NCBI RefSeq assembly: GCF_001304615.2
Contig: NZ_CP032683.1
Coordinates: 2,914,001 to 2,978,000 of the forward strand
DNA from: Methanosarcina flavescens
GTDB taxonomy: Archaea > Halobacteriota > Methanosarcinia > Methanosarcinales > Methanosarcinaceae
Direction: 5' to 3'
DNA length: 64,000 bases
Shown: positions 17,465 through 26,044 of the stretch, piece by piece
How positions within the stretch are numbered: position 1 is the first letter of the stretch
Layout of the letters: each line of letters begins with the position of its first letter
Notes under the pieces: generated by a model
What the model saw: the letters and a program-made list of their open reading frames with translations, nothing else
Databases searched by the model: none
Told to the model about the DNA's origin: nothing
Made by a program: the position numbers and the translations under genes

Positions 17465-18745
17465 ATGGATAGAGAAGACCTTTCACCTGGTTTTAAGGAT
17501 GTTCTTGACTTCAAGTTTGTAGACGCACTTTTTGGCAGAAGGGCACGCCGTTTCTTTATGGGGGCTTCAATTCCAGATGGCTATTTCAAGTACAAATCAA
17601 AGCATAATCTTCTGCCTCTGACCGAAGAGGAGCAGATGCTGGTGCTTTCGGCAGTAGCAGGCAATACCGGCTGGCACAATCTGATTATGTGCGGGGAGAG
17701 ATATGCACCTGACCTTTCCAACTATGCCTGCAGTGCAGGAGGACGTACTTTTCCATCGGCTGCCGGTTTCCACACAAGTGAACTTTTTTTCACAGACGAT
17801 ACCGGCGTTTATTTCTTCGAGACTCGTGATGCTCCCGAACTTGCCAGGCGCTCGGAAAACGGGACTTTCGAGACGGAAGAATTGCTCAGGGCACACAGAG
17901 CGAGAGTTAGAAAAATTGCAGACGGCAGGCTGAAGATTCCTCCTGAGACTCCATATGTCGAGGCCCACAATATCTGGGTCGTCAACCATCCGGGCACAAC
18001 ATTTATTATTCCAGTTGCCGACCTTGCCCAGCACGTGCTTGCTGGGCTCTGTTACTACACGCAGAACGGGGTGTGTTTTTTTGATGACGTGCATGGGCAA
18101 AGGATAGAAAGGCTTGAGGAATTTAGCAAGCTTGTTGACACCGAGAATCCCTTACCTTTAAGTTTTCTTGAGTTGTGGTCGTTCTCGGAAGCCACTGCAG
18201 AATTTTCAATTGCCTGTTACGCGGGAATGCTTATGCTGCAGGCAATGGGATTGGGCGGCTGGATGTTCAACGGCATGGACCCTTTTTCAGTTCTCGGAGC
18301 GAGTGGGAACCCCAACGTACCCGGACTTGGTTTCAGGCATGATACGGATGAGCGCTGGTCCCTTTCCAATCCTACCGGGCTTCCGGGTGTGTTTGAGGGT
18401 TATACGCCTCCTCACTACAAGAATATGAACCAGGTCGTAGATGCCCTGACTGCAAGAATATTCGGTTCCGGAGGCCCTTTCAATCCGGAAACCCCGGGTT
18501 ATTACAAAGATACAAAGGCAGTCCGAAGCAGGGCAAAGCGACACGATGAAGAGTTCAAGGCATGTGTTGCTTTACAGGCCCAGTACATTTACAACCGTTT
18601 CGGGAAATTTCCTGGCACGGTTCCGAGCATTCTTGTCATGCCCTATCTTCAGGCACAGCACCTTGATCTCGAATTCTATGACCATTTTTATGAGAAAGGA
18701 GCCTATCTTGAAACCCATTCCAGGCACATGAAACGCTGGCACTAA
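17465..18745 (+). CDS. 426-aa hypothetical, possibly nitroreductase-like
   Basis: No certain family. The N-terminal region (ALFGRRARRFFMGASIP, then LTEEEQMLVLSAVAGNTGWH) recalls the start of nitroreductase-fold proteins, where an Arg-rich motif binds FMN and a substrate helix follows. AMGLGGWMFNGMDPFSVLGA in the middle recalls their glycine-rich segment. The protein is about twice the usual nitroreductase length. Many Trp, His and Tyr residues and no membrane segment suggest a cytoplasmic enzyme. GGGGAGTTTGGC precedes the ATG. The product may be a flavoenzyme, but this is weak inference. Confidence 0.6.
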   Translation: MDREDLSPGFKDVLDFKFVDALFGRRARRFFMGASIPDGYFKYKSKHNLLPLTEEEQMLVLSAVAGNTGWHNLIMCGERYAPDLSNYACSAGGRTFPSAAGFHTSELFFTDDTGVYFFETRDAPELARRSENGTFETEELLRAHRARVRKIADGRLKIPPETPYVEAHNIWVVNHPGTTFIIPVADLAQHVLAGLCYYTQNGVCFFDDVHGQRIERLEEFSKLVDTENPLPLSFLELWSFSEATAEFSIACYAGMLMLQAMGLGGWMFNGMDPFSVLGASGNPNVPGLGFRHDTDERWSLSNPTGLPGVFEGYTPPHYKNMNQVVDALTARIFGSGGPFNPETPGYYKDTKAVRSRAKRHDEEFKACVALQAQYIYNRFGKFPGTVPSILVMPYLQAQHLDLEFYDHFYEKGAYLETHSRHMKRWH

Positions 18746-18932
18746 CTCGTGCCTTTGAGCTTTAGGACTGAACTATTTTTTCTAACAGTTTCTTAAGCAA
18801 CTCTTTATATATTTACTCTATTTATAATTCTGAATAATGTTTCCTATTTTATTAAGAACTTAATTTACAATTTAGATATATCTGTTAATTTTATTGCCAA
18901 TTGTTTCAGTTATCTATTTACAGGAGGATCAA

Positions 18933-19238
18933 ATGGGGCTTTTAAGTGAATTTAAAGATTTTCTCTACGAATATAAGGTAATCCCACTTGCAGTTGCCTT
19001 TATCATGGGTATCGCATCTACAGCTCTTGTAAAATCCCTTGTGGATAATATAATCATGCCGCTAATCACGCCTTTTATTCCTGGAGGTGCCTGGAGGGAG
19101 GCTACTCTTGAACTGGGGTCTGTAGTAATAAGCTGGGGGGCTTTTCTGGCAGAGTTGATAAACTTTATTATTATTGCATTTGCAGTTTTTCTCATTGCAA
19201 AAAAGGTTCTCAAAGAGGAAAAAGTGGAGAAAAAGTGA
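18933..19238 (+). CDS. mscL: large-conductance mechanosensitive channel MscL
   Basis: The 101-aa protein has MscL layout: N-terminal amphipathic helix (GLLSEFKDFLYEYKVIPL), TM1 with AVAFIMGIASTALVKSLVDN, IIMPLITPFIPGGAW at the periplasmic loop, TM2 LINFIIIAFAVFLIAKK and a charged C-terminal tail. It opens under membrane tension to release osmolytes. AGGAGGATCAA directly upstream sets the ATG at 18933; a longer frame from 18894 lacks this. Length is slightly shorter than the bacterial protein (about 136 aa), mainly in the loop, as in archaeal homologues. Confidence 0.93.
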   Translation: MGLLSEFKDFLYEYKVIPLAVAFIMGIASTALVKSLVDNIIMPLITPFIPGGAWREATLELGSVVISWGAFLAELINFIIIAFAVFLIAKKVLKEEKVEKK

Positions 19239-19430
19239 AAAATGGAATACTTATAACCGGCAAAGTCTGAGCTTTAAGTTAAGAATTCAATTTTTACTTT
19301 TTTTATTTAGGTTTCGAATTCAGAAGGTTTCTGGTTTGAGACTTCAATCTGACATTTTTCACTTTCATGCCAGAATCTTGATTTGTGTAGACAGATTTTT
19401 CCTACAGAAGCAGGGATCTTTAGTATACTT

Positions 19431-20261
19431 TTAGATTTCAGAGTAAACTTTTGTAAATACTGCGCCGATCGTAATCATAATCGAAGAGTAATAGATCAAA
19501 AGAAATAACCATATAATCGACCCTATAGCTCCATATACACTTGCAGGATTGGCGTACAGAAAATAAAGTCCCATAACATATTTACCTATCGTTATCATAA
19601 TTACCGTTATCAGGGATCCGACAAGAACAGATTTCAAATTAAAACTTTTATCCGGGAGAAGTTTATACACAAGGATAAAGAATAGTACAAGCATTAGGAA
19701 ACTGGCTATGGAACCTGCATAATCTGCAATGGAAGGTGAGAAAGGTAAATAATTCTGGAAGAATCTTGAGATCGTATAAACGAACCCTTCAACAAGTATG
19801 CTCAGTACGAGCAGCCCTCCAAAGAGAATAACAATAGCAAAAGATACAACAGCATCCTTTACAAAGTCCTTGATATTATTGGGTTCAGAGGGTTTTATAT
19901 TCCAAGCTCGTTCAAGGAAGTTCTTCAACTGCCTGAAAATATTGCTTGCACTCCAGAGTAGAATTGCAAACCCTATTAATGCGTTTATAGAGAGAGAATT
20001 AATGTCCGGAATACGCTCGAAAAGTAAGGTTATCATGCTGATTATGCTCTCATCAACTACCCCTTTTAGATAATCGAGTATGTTTTCCTGAATGCTTTTT
20101 GACATCAAAAAAATACTACCTATTGATACCGAAAATAATAGAAGTGCAGGAAGACTCAGTACAAAATAAAAAGCTAGTGCAGCACTGTATGTCATAGAAT
20201 CATCTTCCATCCATTCTCTCATTGTTCTGGTAACAAGATTTTTTACATATCCTTGGCTCAT
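19431..20261 (-). CDS. YihY/BrkB family membrane protein
   Basis: The 276-aa protein has about six membrane helices and the family signatures DDSMTYSAALAFYFVLSLPA at the N-terminus and VYGAIGSIIWLFLLIYYSS near the C-terminus. It matches the YihY/virulence factor BrkB family (once called RNase BN by mistake), of unknown role, possibly transport or envelope integrity. AGGGGGAAGC precedes the ATG. It is convergent with mscL. Confidence 0.88.
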   Translation of the reverse strand: MSQGYVKNLVTRTMREWMEDDSMTYSAALAFYFVLSLPALLLFSVSIGSIFLMSKSIQENILDYLKGVVDESIISMITLLFERIPDINSLSINALIGFAILLWSASNIFRQLKNFLERAWNIKPSEPNNIKDFVKDAVVSFAIVILFGGLLVLSILVEGFVYTISRFFQNYLPFSPSIADYAGSIASFLMLVLFFILVYKLLPDKSFNLKSVLVGSLITVIMITIGKYVMGLYFLYANPASVYGAIGSIIWLFLLIYYSSIMITIGAVFTKVYSEI

Positions 20262-20628
20262 GCTTCCCCCTGATAGTTATTAATGTACTAGACTCTATTA
20301 AATAGCTCTTATTAAATTTTTAGAAAACTTTATACTCTTCTGCGCAGATAGCAAATTTACTTATAATTGGGTGCCGTGATATAAAAAGCCCAGTCGAGAA
20401 TAAAAGGAAAACTGTTACAAGTAAAATAGAAGGTTATGCTAGGAAGGAAAAGTAAACCAGAGCCGAACAGGCAGGAGTAAGAATTGAATCAAAAATGGAT
20501 ATAAAAAGCAGATATAAAAGATGGGTATAAAAAACAGATATAAAGTATGAATGTACATAAACATAAATTAACTTGTTTAGATGGAGTAACTGATTAAAAG
20601 AGTTAAATTGGTTAAGAGGGAATACCCA
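20262..20628. other. spacer
   Basis: No gene seen. It contains loosely repeated AGATATAAAA-type units (20506-20545) and the AT-rich upstream region of the DUF488 gene. Confidence 0.4.
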
Positions 20629-20991
20629 TTGATCCGAGTTAAAAGAGTCTACGAGCAGCCGTCCGATCAAGATGGATTCAGGGTACTTGTGGATAGGCTC
20701 TGGCCAAGAGGTCTCAGGAAGAACGAAGCAAGATTTGATCTCTGGATAAAAGAAATAGCTCCTGAGAACAGGCTTAGAAAATGGTTTTCGCATGATCCCG
20801 AAAAATGGGAGGAATTCAGGAAATGCTACCTTAAAGAGCTTGAGCATAAGGAAGAGTATGTGCAGCAACTTCTCGTAAAAGCTAGAGAAACCGATCTGAC
20901 CCTGCTCTATGCTGCAAAAGATGAGAACTTAAACAACGCTGTAGTTCTGAAGGAATACCTGGAATCTCGACTAGAGATAGAGAACCAGTGA
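20629..20991 (+). CDS. DUF488 family protein
   Basis: The protein of about 120 residues matches DUF488: IRVKRVYEQP, RVLVDRLWPRGLRK, LWIKEIAPENRLRKWFSHDP, KWEEFRKCYLKEL, LTLLYAAKDENLNNA. The family fold is known but its reaction is not. A TTG at 20629, 8 nt behind AAGAGGGAA, gives the usual N-terminus (I/MIRVKRVY); a TTG at 20608 would add seven residues. It is convergent with the transposase frame, ending 5 bp from that frame's end. Confidence 0.88.
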   Translation: MIRVKRVYEQPSDQDGFRVLVDRLWPRGLRKNEARFDLWIKEIAPENRLRKWFSHDPEKWEEFRKCYLKELEHKEEYVQQLLVKARETDLTLLYAAKDENLNNAVVLKEYLESRLEIENQ

Positions 20992-20996
20992 CTTAC

Positions 20997-21207
20997 TCAT
21001 ATAGAGCCAAGAACAAAAATTCCAAACCAAAAATACTGGAAACCAGCATTATGACCAGGATCGAGAAGACCAGTTATATACAAAACTGCAGCATAACTGA
21101 AAACAAGAGAAGCAGTCACCCCGCACACATATAGTGCTGCTAAAATGTGTTTACCCGTTACTAGCCGATCTTTAAGGTCGTTGTCCTTAATAAATAACCG
21201 TTCTTTT
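20997..21207 (-). pseudogene. C-terminal fragment of a membrane protein joined to the transposase frame
   Basis: Beyond the IS end the transposase frame continues for about 70 codons. They encode a polar stretch and two hydrophobic helices ([34 protein letters not shown]), and the frame ends just before the DUF488 gene. No matching upstream half was found on the other side of the IS, so this looks like the 3' remnant of a host gene truncated by the insertion or an associated deletion. Confidence 0.55.
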
Positions 21208-22136
21208 GGCTCTGTAGAAATCCTTAATTTAATCCATAATAATTGTATTACTTTTTTGTTTATATTATAGACTATTAGTTTAACTTTTACTTCTTTTACT
21301 TGATTTCTAACCTTTCTTGCTCTTAATGTTTCTCCAAATTTTCTTTTTACAACAGATATTATTGTCTCTACTATATTCCTTCTATTGTATTTGATCTTAT
21401 CAAAGTCTTTGTTTAATTGTTTTCTATATTTTCCGTTTATTCTCTTTCTTTTTCTTTCTCTCAAAGGTACTATTGAATCTGCTTTTATCTCTTCTCTTAT
21501 TAGAGTATGAATTTCTTCGGAATCATATCCTTTATCCATCACATAACATTGAGACTTTCTTGACTTGTTTGATTGTCTTATCAGAGTCTTTGCATGCTTG
21601 ACATCATGATCTGTTTTTTGGCTAATTTTCCATCCTAATATTACTTTTTTAATAGTGTCTACTGATATTGAAGTTTTAAGGAAGCTCCTTCGGAGCTTCC
21701 CTGTTCTCTTAGAATAATAATGACTTGCATAAGAACTCGTAAATCCTGTTGCATCAATTGCCGTAATGAGAACTTTTTCTCCATGTGAGTAAAATAGTTT
21801 TAGAGTTTTTGACAAAATTAGGTTAAACAATGAAGAGGGAATTCTGGACACAAACTTTTGAAGAGTAGTGTAATGAGGAACCTTATCAAGGTCAAGTTTT
21901 TTCTTTATACTGTTCATGAGGTCAACAAGTTCTACAAAGTCACGGTAGTCTGTACTTATATACTCCTTCAATAAAACAAGAACAAGAAGCTGATGTTGAG
22001 TATAAACACGTTTGGAATATTTGCAGGAGTAAAGGTTCAGTCTGGAAGACTGAACCGTTTTAAGACTGAGATCAATAAATTTAATATACTTATTTGATGA
22101 CAATAGCAATTGCTCCTTTGTTTTTTGTGTGGACAA
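20997..22136 (-). CDS. IS4/IS5-type DDE transposase reading through its IS end
   Basis: The transposase part (about 310 aa of the 379-aa frame) carries a DDE core: Asp in ITAIDATGF, Asp in [11 protein letters not shown], Glu in [19 protein letters not shown]. It begins with a TTG near 22136 or a nearby internal TTG behind AAAGGAG. The frame has no stop inside the IS; it runs through the left terminal repeat into flanking DNA, adding about 70 foreign residues. The core is intact, so the element may be active. Confidence 0.85.
   Translation of the reverse strand: MSTQKTKEQLLLSSNKYIKFIDLSLKTVQSSRLNLYSCKYSKRVYTQHQLLVLVLLKEYISTDYRDFVELVDLMNSIKKKLDLDKVPHYTTLQKFVSRIPSSLFNLILSKTLKLFYSHGEKVLITAIDATGFTSSYASHYYSKRTGKLRRSFLKTSISVDTIKKVILGWKISQKTDHDVKHAKTLIRQSNKSRKSQCYVMDKGYDSEEIHTLIREEIKADSIVPLRERKRKRINGKYRKQLNKDFDKIKYNRRNIVETIISVVKRKFGETLRARKVRNQVKEVKVKLIVYNINKKVIQLLWIKLRISTEPKERLFIKDNDLKDRLVTGKHILAALYVCGVTASLVFSYAAVLYITGLLDPGHNAGFQYFWFGIFVLGSI
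21208..21223. repeat. IS terminal inverted repeat, left
   Basis: GGCTCTGTAGAAATCC, perfectly inverted at 22200-22215. Confidence 0.85.
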
Positions 22137-22199
22137 AAAAATTAAGGAGCATTTTTACAATTTTATTTTTATAATTTTTGGGTAAAAACAGAATTTAGA

Positions 22200-22215
22200 G
22201 GATTTCTACAGAGCC
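22200..22215. repeat. IS terminal inverted repeat, right
   Basis: GGATTTCTACAGAGCC, the reverse complement of 21208-21223. Confidence 0.85.
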
Positions 22216-22301
22216 TAAATATATTTTATTTATATTGTTTGATTCTATTTTTTACGTTGTTTATTGTATTTTATATTGTATGCAGGGTTTAACCTATCTG
22301 G

Positions 22302-22828
22302 TTTTTTAAAAATGAGCAAATCAAAGACGAGGAATTACAGGCTGTTCTGAATGTCGGAATTTATGCACCAAGTCCGAATGACCAGGCCTGGCATTTTAAG
22401 GTAATACAGAACAGGGAACTGCTCGCCTGGCTGAACTGTGAAGCAAAGGAGATAGTGAAGCAATACAAGCCCCTCAAGGAGCTAGCAAATAACGAAGGCT
22501 TTAATATTTTCTATGAGGTTCCAACCGTGATTCTTGTTTCTGGTGAAGAAGCTATAGCAATTGAATCTGACTGTGCCGCTGCAACGCAGAACATGTTACT
22601 TGCTGCAGAACCCATAGGTCTCGGTTATGCTGGATTGGTTTTGTGCTGGTGGCTTTTAGTAGCTCGAGGGCTAAAGAATATTTAAAAGAATTAGGTATTC
22701 CGAAGGGTTATAAACCATATGCCTCTGTTGCCTTGGGCTATAAAAATATCAAATCGATTAAAGCATCCCCAAGAAAACCTAATGTCATAAATTATATAAA
22801 ATTGAAATTTAAATCCACTCTTAATTAA
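22302..22828 (+). pseudogene. nitroreductase family pseudogene
   Basis: The frame begins without a start as FFKNEQIKDEELQAVLNVGI and YAPSPNDQAWHFKVIQN, the segment that normally follows the N-terminal FMN-binding Arg motif. It continues with a helix containing DCAAATQNMLLAAEPIGLGY. At about 22650 a frameshift separates it from the distal part (SRAKEYLKELGIPKGYKPYA, SVALGYKN). The missing N-terminus lies toward the IS. It is non-functional as it stands: no start, one frameshift. Confidence 0.82.
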
Positions 22829-22921
22829 ATCCACTTTTAATTATATTTTTTATTTATCTAAAGCCTTGACCCGGTCAGTCTTCTGACCAAATGACTCAAC
22901 AATATATAGATTGGTAGTTCA

Positions 22922-23686
22922 ATGAATAACTCAGTTGATAATTCAATAAAAAATCCATCCACCGGCTTAACAATCAATTCCATAGGAATGGAGTTTGTCC
23001 TGATTTCTGCCGGAGAATTTTATATGGGTTCTCCAACACGCGAAAAACGTAGAAAACTCTGGGAAAGCCCTGTACATAGAGTAGCAATTAAAAAACCTTT
23101 CTACCTGAGCAGATATCCGGTGACGCAGGAGCAGTGGCAGGAGGTAATGGGAGACAATCCTTCGTATTTCAGGGGTGAAAAGCACCCGGTTGAAAATGTT
23201 TCCTGGAATGAGGTTCAGGTTTTTTTCAGTAAACTCAATGCTCTTGAAAATGCCCGGGAAAATAACCAGATTTTTCGCCTCCCAACAGAAGCCGAATGGG
23301 AATATGCAGTAAGGGCTGGAACTGAAACCGCTTATTTTTTCGGAAATGATGAATCAAAACTTAAGGAGTACGCCTGGTTTCTGAAAAACTCCGGGTTTGA
23401 AACCCATCCAGTGGGCTTGAAAAAGCCAAATCCCTGGGGGCTTTACGACATCTATGGGAATGTATGGGAATGGGTGCAGGACGAGTATCACATCAGCTAT
23501 AAAGGCGCCCCTGCAGACGGAAGAGCCTGGGAAAATCTTTTCCCGAGCATATCCATACCAGTACGGGTAAGAAGAGGCGGAGGCTGGAACGGAAACGCAG
23601 GAAGCTGCCGGTCGGCTGAAAGGCTTTTTGCGGCTCAGGATAAAAGGTTAAACAGTCTTGGGTTCGGGGCGGTCTGGGAAATCTGA
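22922..23686 (+). CDS. formylglycine-generating enzyme (SUMF1/FGE-sulfatase) family protein
   Basis: The 254-aa protein has the FGE-sulfatase fold signatures: GMEFVLISAGEFYMGSP, SRYPVTQEQWQEVMGDNPSY, HPVENVSWNEVQVFFSKLN, RLPTEAEWEYAVRAGTE, NPWGLYDIYGNVWEWVQDEY and RVRRGGGWNGNAGSCRSAER. Only one cysteine of the usual copper-binding pair is obvious (GSCRS), so true sulfatase-activating activity is uncertain; many relatives are non-FGE. The end reads LGFGAVWEI where the family usually has a GFR motif. No sulfatase gene is nearby. Cytoplasmic by sequence. Confidence 0.85.
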   Translation: MNNSVDNSIKNPSTGLTINSIGMEFVLISAGEFYMGSPTREKRRKLWESPVHRVAIKKPFYLSRYPVTQEQWQEVMGDNPSYFRGEKHPVENVSWNEVQVFFSKLNALENARENNQIFRLPTEAEWEYAVRAGTETAYFFGNDESKLKEYAWFLKNSGFETHPVGLKKPNPWGLYDIYGNVWEWVQDEYHISYKGAPADGRAWENLFPSISIPVRVRRGGGWNGNAGSCRSAERLFAAQDKRLNSLGFGAVWEI

Positions 23687-23692
23687 ACCGCA

Positions 23693-23815
23693 AGCCTTTT
23701 GAAAAAACTGCTTGACCGCAAACTTTTTAGAAAAAAAGTTTGATCAAAAACCGGCGTGACGGCGTGGTCGGCGTGATAAACCGGCGCATGGTTTCAGGAC
23801 AGCGATTGTGCTGCA
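23693..23815. repeat. dispersed palindromic intergenic repeat, copy 2
   Basis: Begins with AAGCCTTTTGAAAAAACTGC and includes CCGCAAACTTTTTAG, AAAGTTTGATCAAAAACCGG and ATAAACCGGCGCATGGTTTC. Its reverse complement lines up with 10960-11075. Confidence 0.65.
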
Positions 23816-24278
23816 CCTTGACCCCTGTCTGTTTTTCTTTGCAGGTGCAGGCAGGGGCTATGAAATTTCAGGTGCTTATGACGATTTAGGAGGCGACTGA
23901 CTTCTGTGCCTGTTTGGTAGAGACACTAAACTATATTCACTAATAATATTTAACAATTTTGTTAGCTTTTTTGTTACTTAATATTACATAATTTAGATAT
24001 TATCTTACATAACCTGGAAAGTAATCATTAAAGAGTTTCATATAAAATCTGGGCTGTACTCTTAAGTACATCCTGTAAAATTAAGCTCATTAATGGAGTG
24101 TCGAGGACAACTAGTAGAAAATTTATAAAAGAGAAGTGCTGAGGTAAGGTCTGACTCATTCTAATGAAACAGGGTATAGCGACCCAGATATTAACAGAAA
24201 ACTGGCAAATATGCATAAAGCAGGGTTGATTTTAATTTCGTAAGGCGGGAAAATCGCAGCATCAAGTAAACTTCGGCA
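23816..24278. other. spacer, no gene seen
   Basis: About 460 bp with no supported gene. The left part contains a repeated GGTGCAGGCAGGGG-like motif (23840-23860); the rest is AT-rich. Confidence 0.4.
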
Positions 24279-25574
24279 TCAAATCTTTTTTCTTCTTCCG
24301 TCGGTTATTCTTTTCATTCCTTTTTTAAAAGCACAATACTTCAGGTATTTAGAGAAGTTTTTATGGACATGATCCGGCATTTTTCTGAATAGTTCTTCTG
24401 ATACTCTTTCCCATTCTTTTGCTCTCTCAAAACTTTTCATGGCAAGTGCTTCAGCCGATTCTGGGTTTGTCAGATGGGTTGACTTTGCCCCGGCTGCATT
24501 AACTACATCAATAATTGCTTGCGGATTATCTATCAACGGGCAGGGTCTTAATGGGTTTTTCGAAAAGGGCTGGGCATTTCTAAAAGTCGTGAAGAATTTG
24601 GACCTGAGAGCTTCAACAAGCGACACTTCATATATATTTGAATCGGAATAGTGGCAAAATGCACAGGGTTCAATGTCGCCCTTAGCATTGATATGGGTAA
24701 AGCCAACACCTGCACCAATGCACCCGAAAGACAGATGTCCATTGTTCCAGAAATCTATAACCACATAATCGTGTTTTATAGAGTAATCCCTGATTCTTTC
24801 ATATACGTATGCTCTTTGCTCGGCAGTACATACTAAAGAAGTATCCGCACCGCTTCCTATCGGCATAAACTGAAATAACCAGCCGAACCAGGCACCTTTC
24901 AGGCGCATGAAATCAAGAAATTCATCGCTGGCTATGGTTTTATAGTTCTTTGAATGGTAGCATGATGAAAAGGCAAATGCAATGCCTCTGGACTTTAAGA
25001 TATTCATAGCCCTGATCGCTTTATCGTAAGTACCCGTCCCTCTTCTGAAATCGGTTTCTTCTTTTGTCCCTTCAATGCTTATAAAGACATTCAGATTACC
25101 CAGTTTAGCCATTTCATCTGCAAATTCTTCATCGATCAAAGTGGCATTTGTAAATGCCCCGAATGTCATTTTGTTATGTTTCTTGCATAATTTCAGAATG
25201 TCATCTTTCCGGAGTAAAGGTTCGCCGCCGGACATCAGACAATCCATAATTCCCAGTTCTTCAGCCTGATTTAATATATCATCAAGCTTTTCATACGAAA
25301 TATTGTGACCACTCTCATAATCCTGAGACCAGCATCCTTTACACTTCAAATTACAATTACTGGTCGGATCTACCAGAAGAGCCCTTGGAATGGAACATTT
25401 ATTTTTAAATCCCCTGTACTGCTCTTTCAAAGTAATGAAGTTGCCCATTGTTAAACGAGTTGACATTCCTTTAGCAAAAAAGAATTGCTTAGTCCTGTAG
25501 ATGAAAGCCTTATGATGCGGAAAAGGAGGGATCTCTTCTTTTTTTCCATTGATCATCAAATATTTCACTTGCAA
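24279..25574 (-). CDS. radical SAM / SPASM-type protein
   Basis: The 431-aa protein has the radical SAM cluster motif C74-NLK-C78-KG-C81 after VDPTS, then SGGEPLLRKDDI (GGE motif) and NVFISIEGTKEETDFRRG. The C-terminal part has further cysteines in FGCIGAGVGF, IEPCAFCHYSD and LRPCPLIDN, typical of an auxiliary SPASM-like cluster. Radical SAM proteins use SAM and a [4Fe-4S] cluster to make a 5'-deoxyadenosyl radical; SPASM members often modify peptides or other substrates. No precursor peptide gene was seen nearby. The start may be TTG at 25574 or the ATG six codons later, which has AAGTGA at good spacing. Confidence 0.88.
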   Translation of the reverse strand: MQVKYLMINGKKEEIPPFPHHKAFIYRTKQFFFAKGMSTRLTMGNFITLKEQYRGFKNKCSIPRALLVDPTSNCNLKCKGCWSQDYESGHNISYEKLDDILNQAEELGIMDCLMSGGEPLLRKDDILKLCKKHNKMTFGAFTNATLIDEEFADEMAKLGNLNVFISIEGTKEETDFRRGTGTYDKAIRAMNILKSRGIAFAFSSCYHSKNYKTIASDEFLDFMRLKGAWFGWLFQFMPIGSGADTSLVCTAEQRAYVYERIRDYSIKHDYVVIDFWNNGHLSFGCIGAGVGFTHINAKGDIEPCAFCHYSDSNIYEVSLVEALRSKFFTTFRNAQPFSKNPLRPCPLIDNPQAIIDVVNAAGAKSTHLTNPESAEALAMKSFERAKEWERVSEELFRKMPDHVHKNFSKYLKYCAFKKGMKRITDGRRKKI

Positions 25575-26044
25575 AACCTCAGACCTTATTTTTCAGTTCC
25601 TGATACTATCTGGGGATTTATTCAATCAAACTCTGAATTTGATGTCAAAAATTATCTCATTCCCAGGACAACTGTAATTATATGTGAAAATTATTCTTTC
25701 ATTACACTTACATTTTTCTTTTCGTATTTATCTGAAGGTGGGACGGATACAGGATTGAGTATTCCCAGATTTCCGTTAATTGATTATTTGTGATACTGAC
25801 CTGTCCTCTGCCATTTCTTAAGATATTTTGTATTTCTTAAGATATTTTGTAAGATTTGTGCTTGATCATCTGGTATCTTCGTTTATTATCTTTACTCAGC
25901 CCTGATTTTTCGGAATGCTTTCTTTTAATGAATGATCTTAGATTCTTTTGTGTTCATATATTCTGAATTTAAAATTAATGATTAAATATTGAATTCGTGA
26001 CTTGCAAATTAATGTTTTTAAGTGAATATAAGGGGAAGGGGATA
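25575..26044. other. spacer upstream of a surface-protein gene
   Basis: AT-rich, no gene supported. It includes a tandem TTCTTAAGATATTTTGTA repeat (25825-25855) and, near 26031-26040, an AAGGGG element that acts as Shine-Dalgarno for the GTG start at 26045. Confidence 0.45.

Larger units (their letters stand above)
21208..22215 (-). mobile_element. insertion sequence of 1008 bp (IS4/IS5-like)
   Basis: Bounded by perfect 16-bp inverted repeats at 21208-21223 and 22200-22215 and carrying one DDE transposase on the minus strand. No target duplication could be matched at the boundaries, which fits a deletion on one side or older age. It lies between a membrane protein remnant and an N-terminally truncated nitroreductase pseudogene. 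A strong hairpin (GAAGCTCC/GGAGCTTC) lies inside at about 21682. Confidence 0.88.

Noticed and set aside
21203-22222. Target-site duplication of the IS
   Set aside because: Bases flanking the two 16-bp inverted repeats (CTTTT and TAAAT) do not match.
25485-25793. 102-codon plus-strand frame opposite the radical SAM start
   Set aside because: It overlaps the well-supported radical SAM gene on the other strand and has no protein-like motifs.
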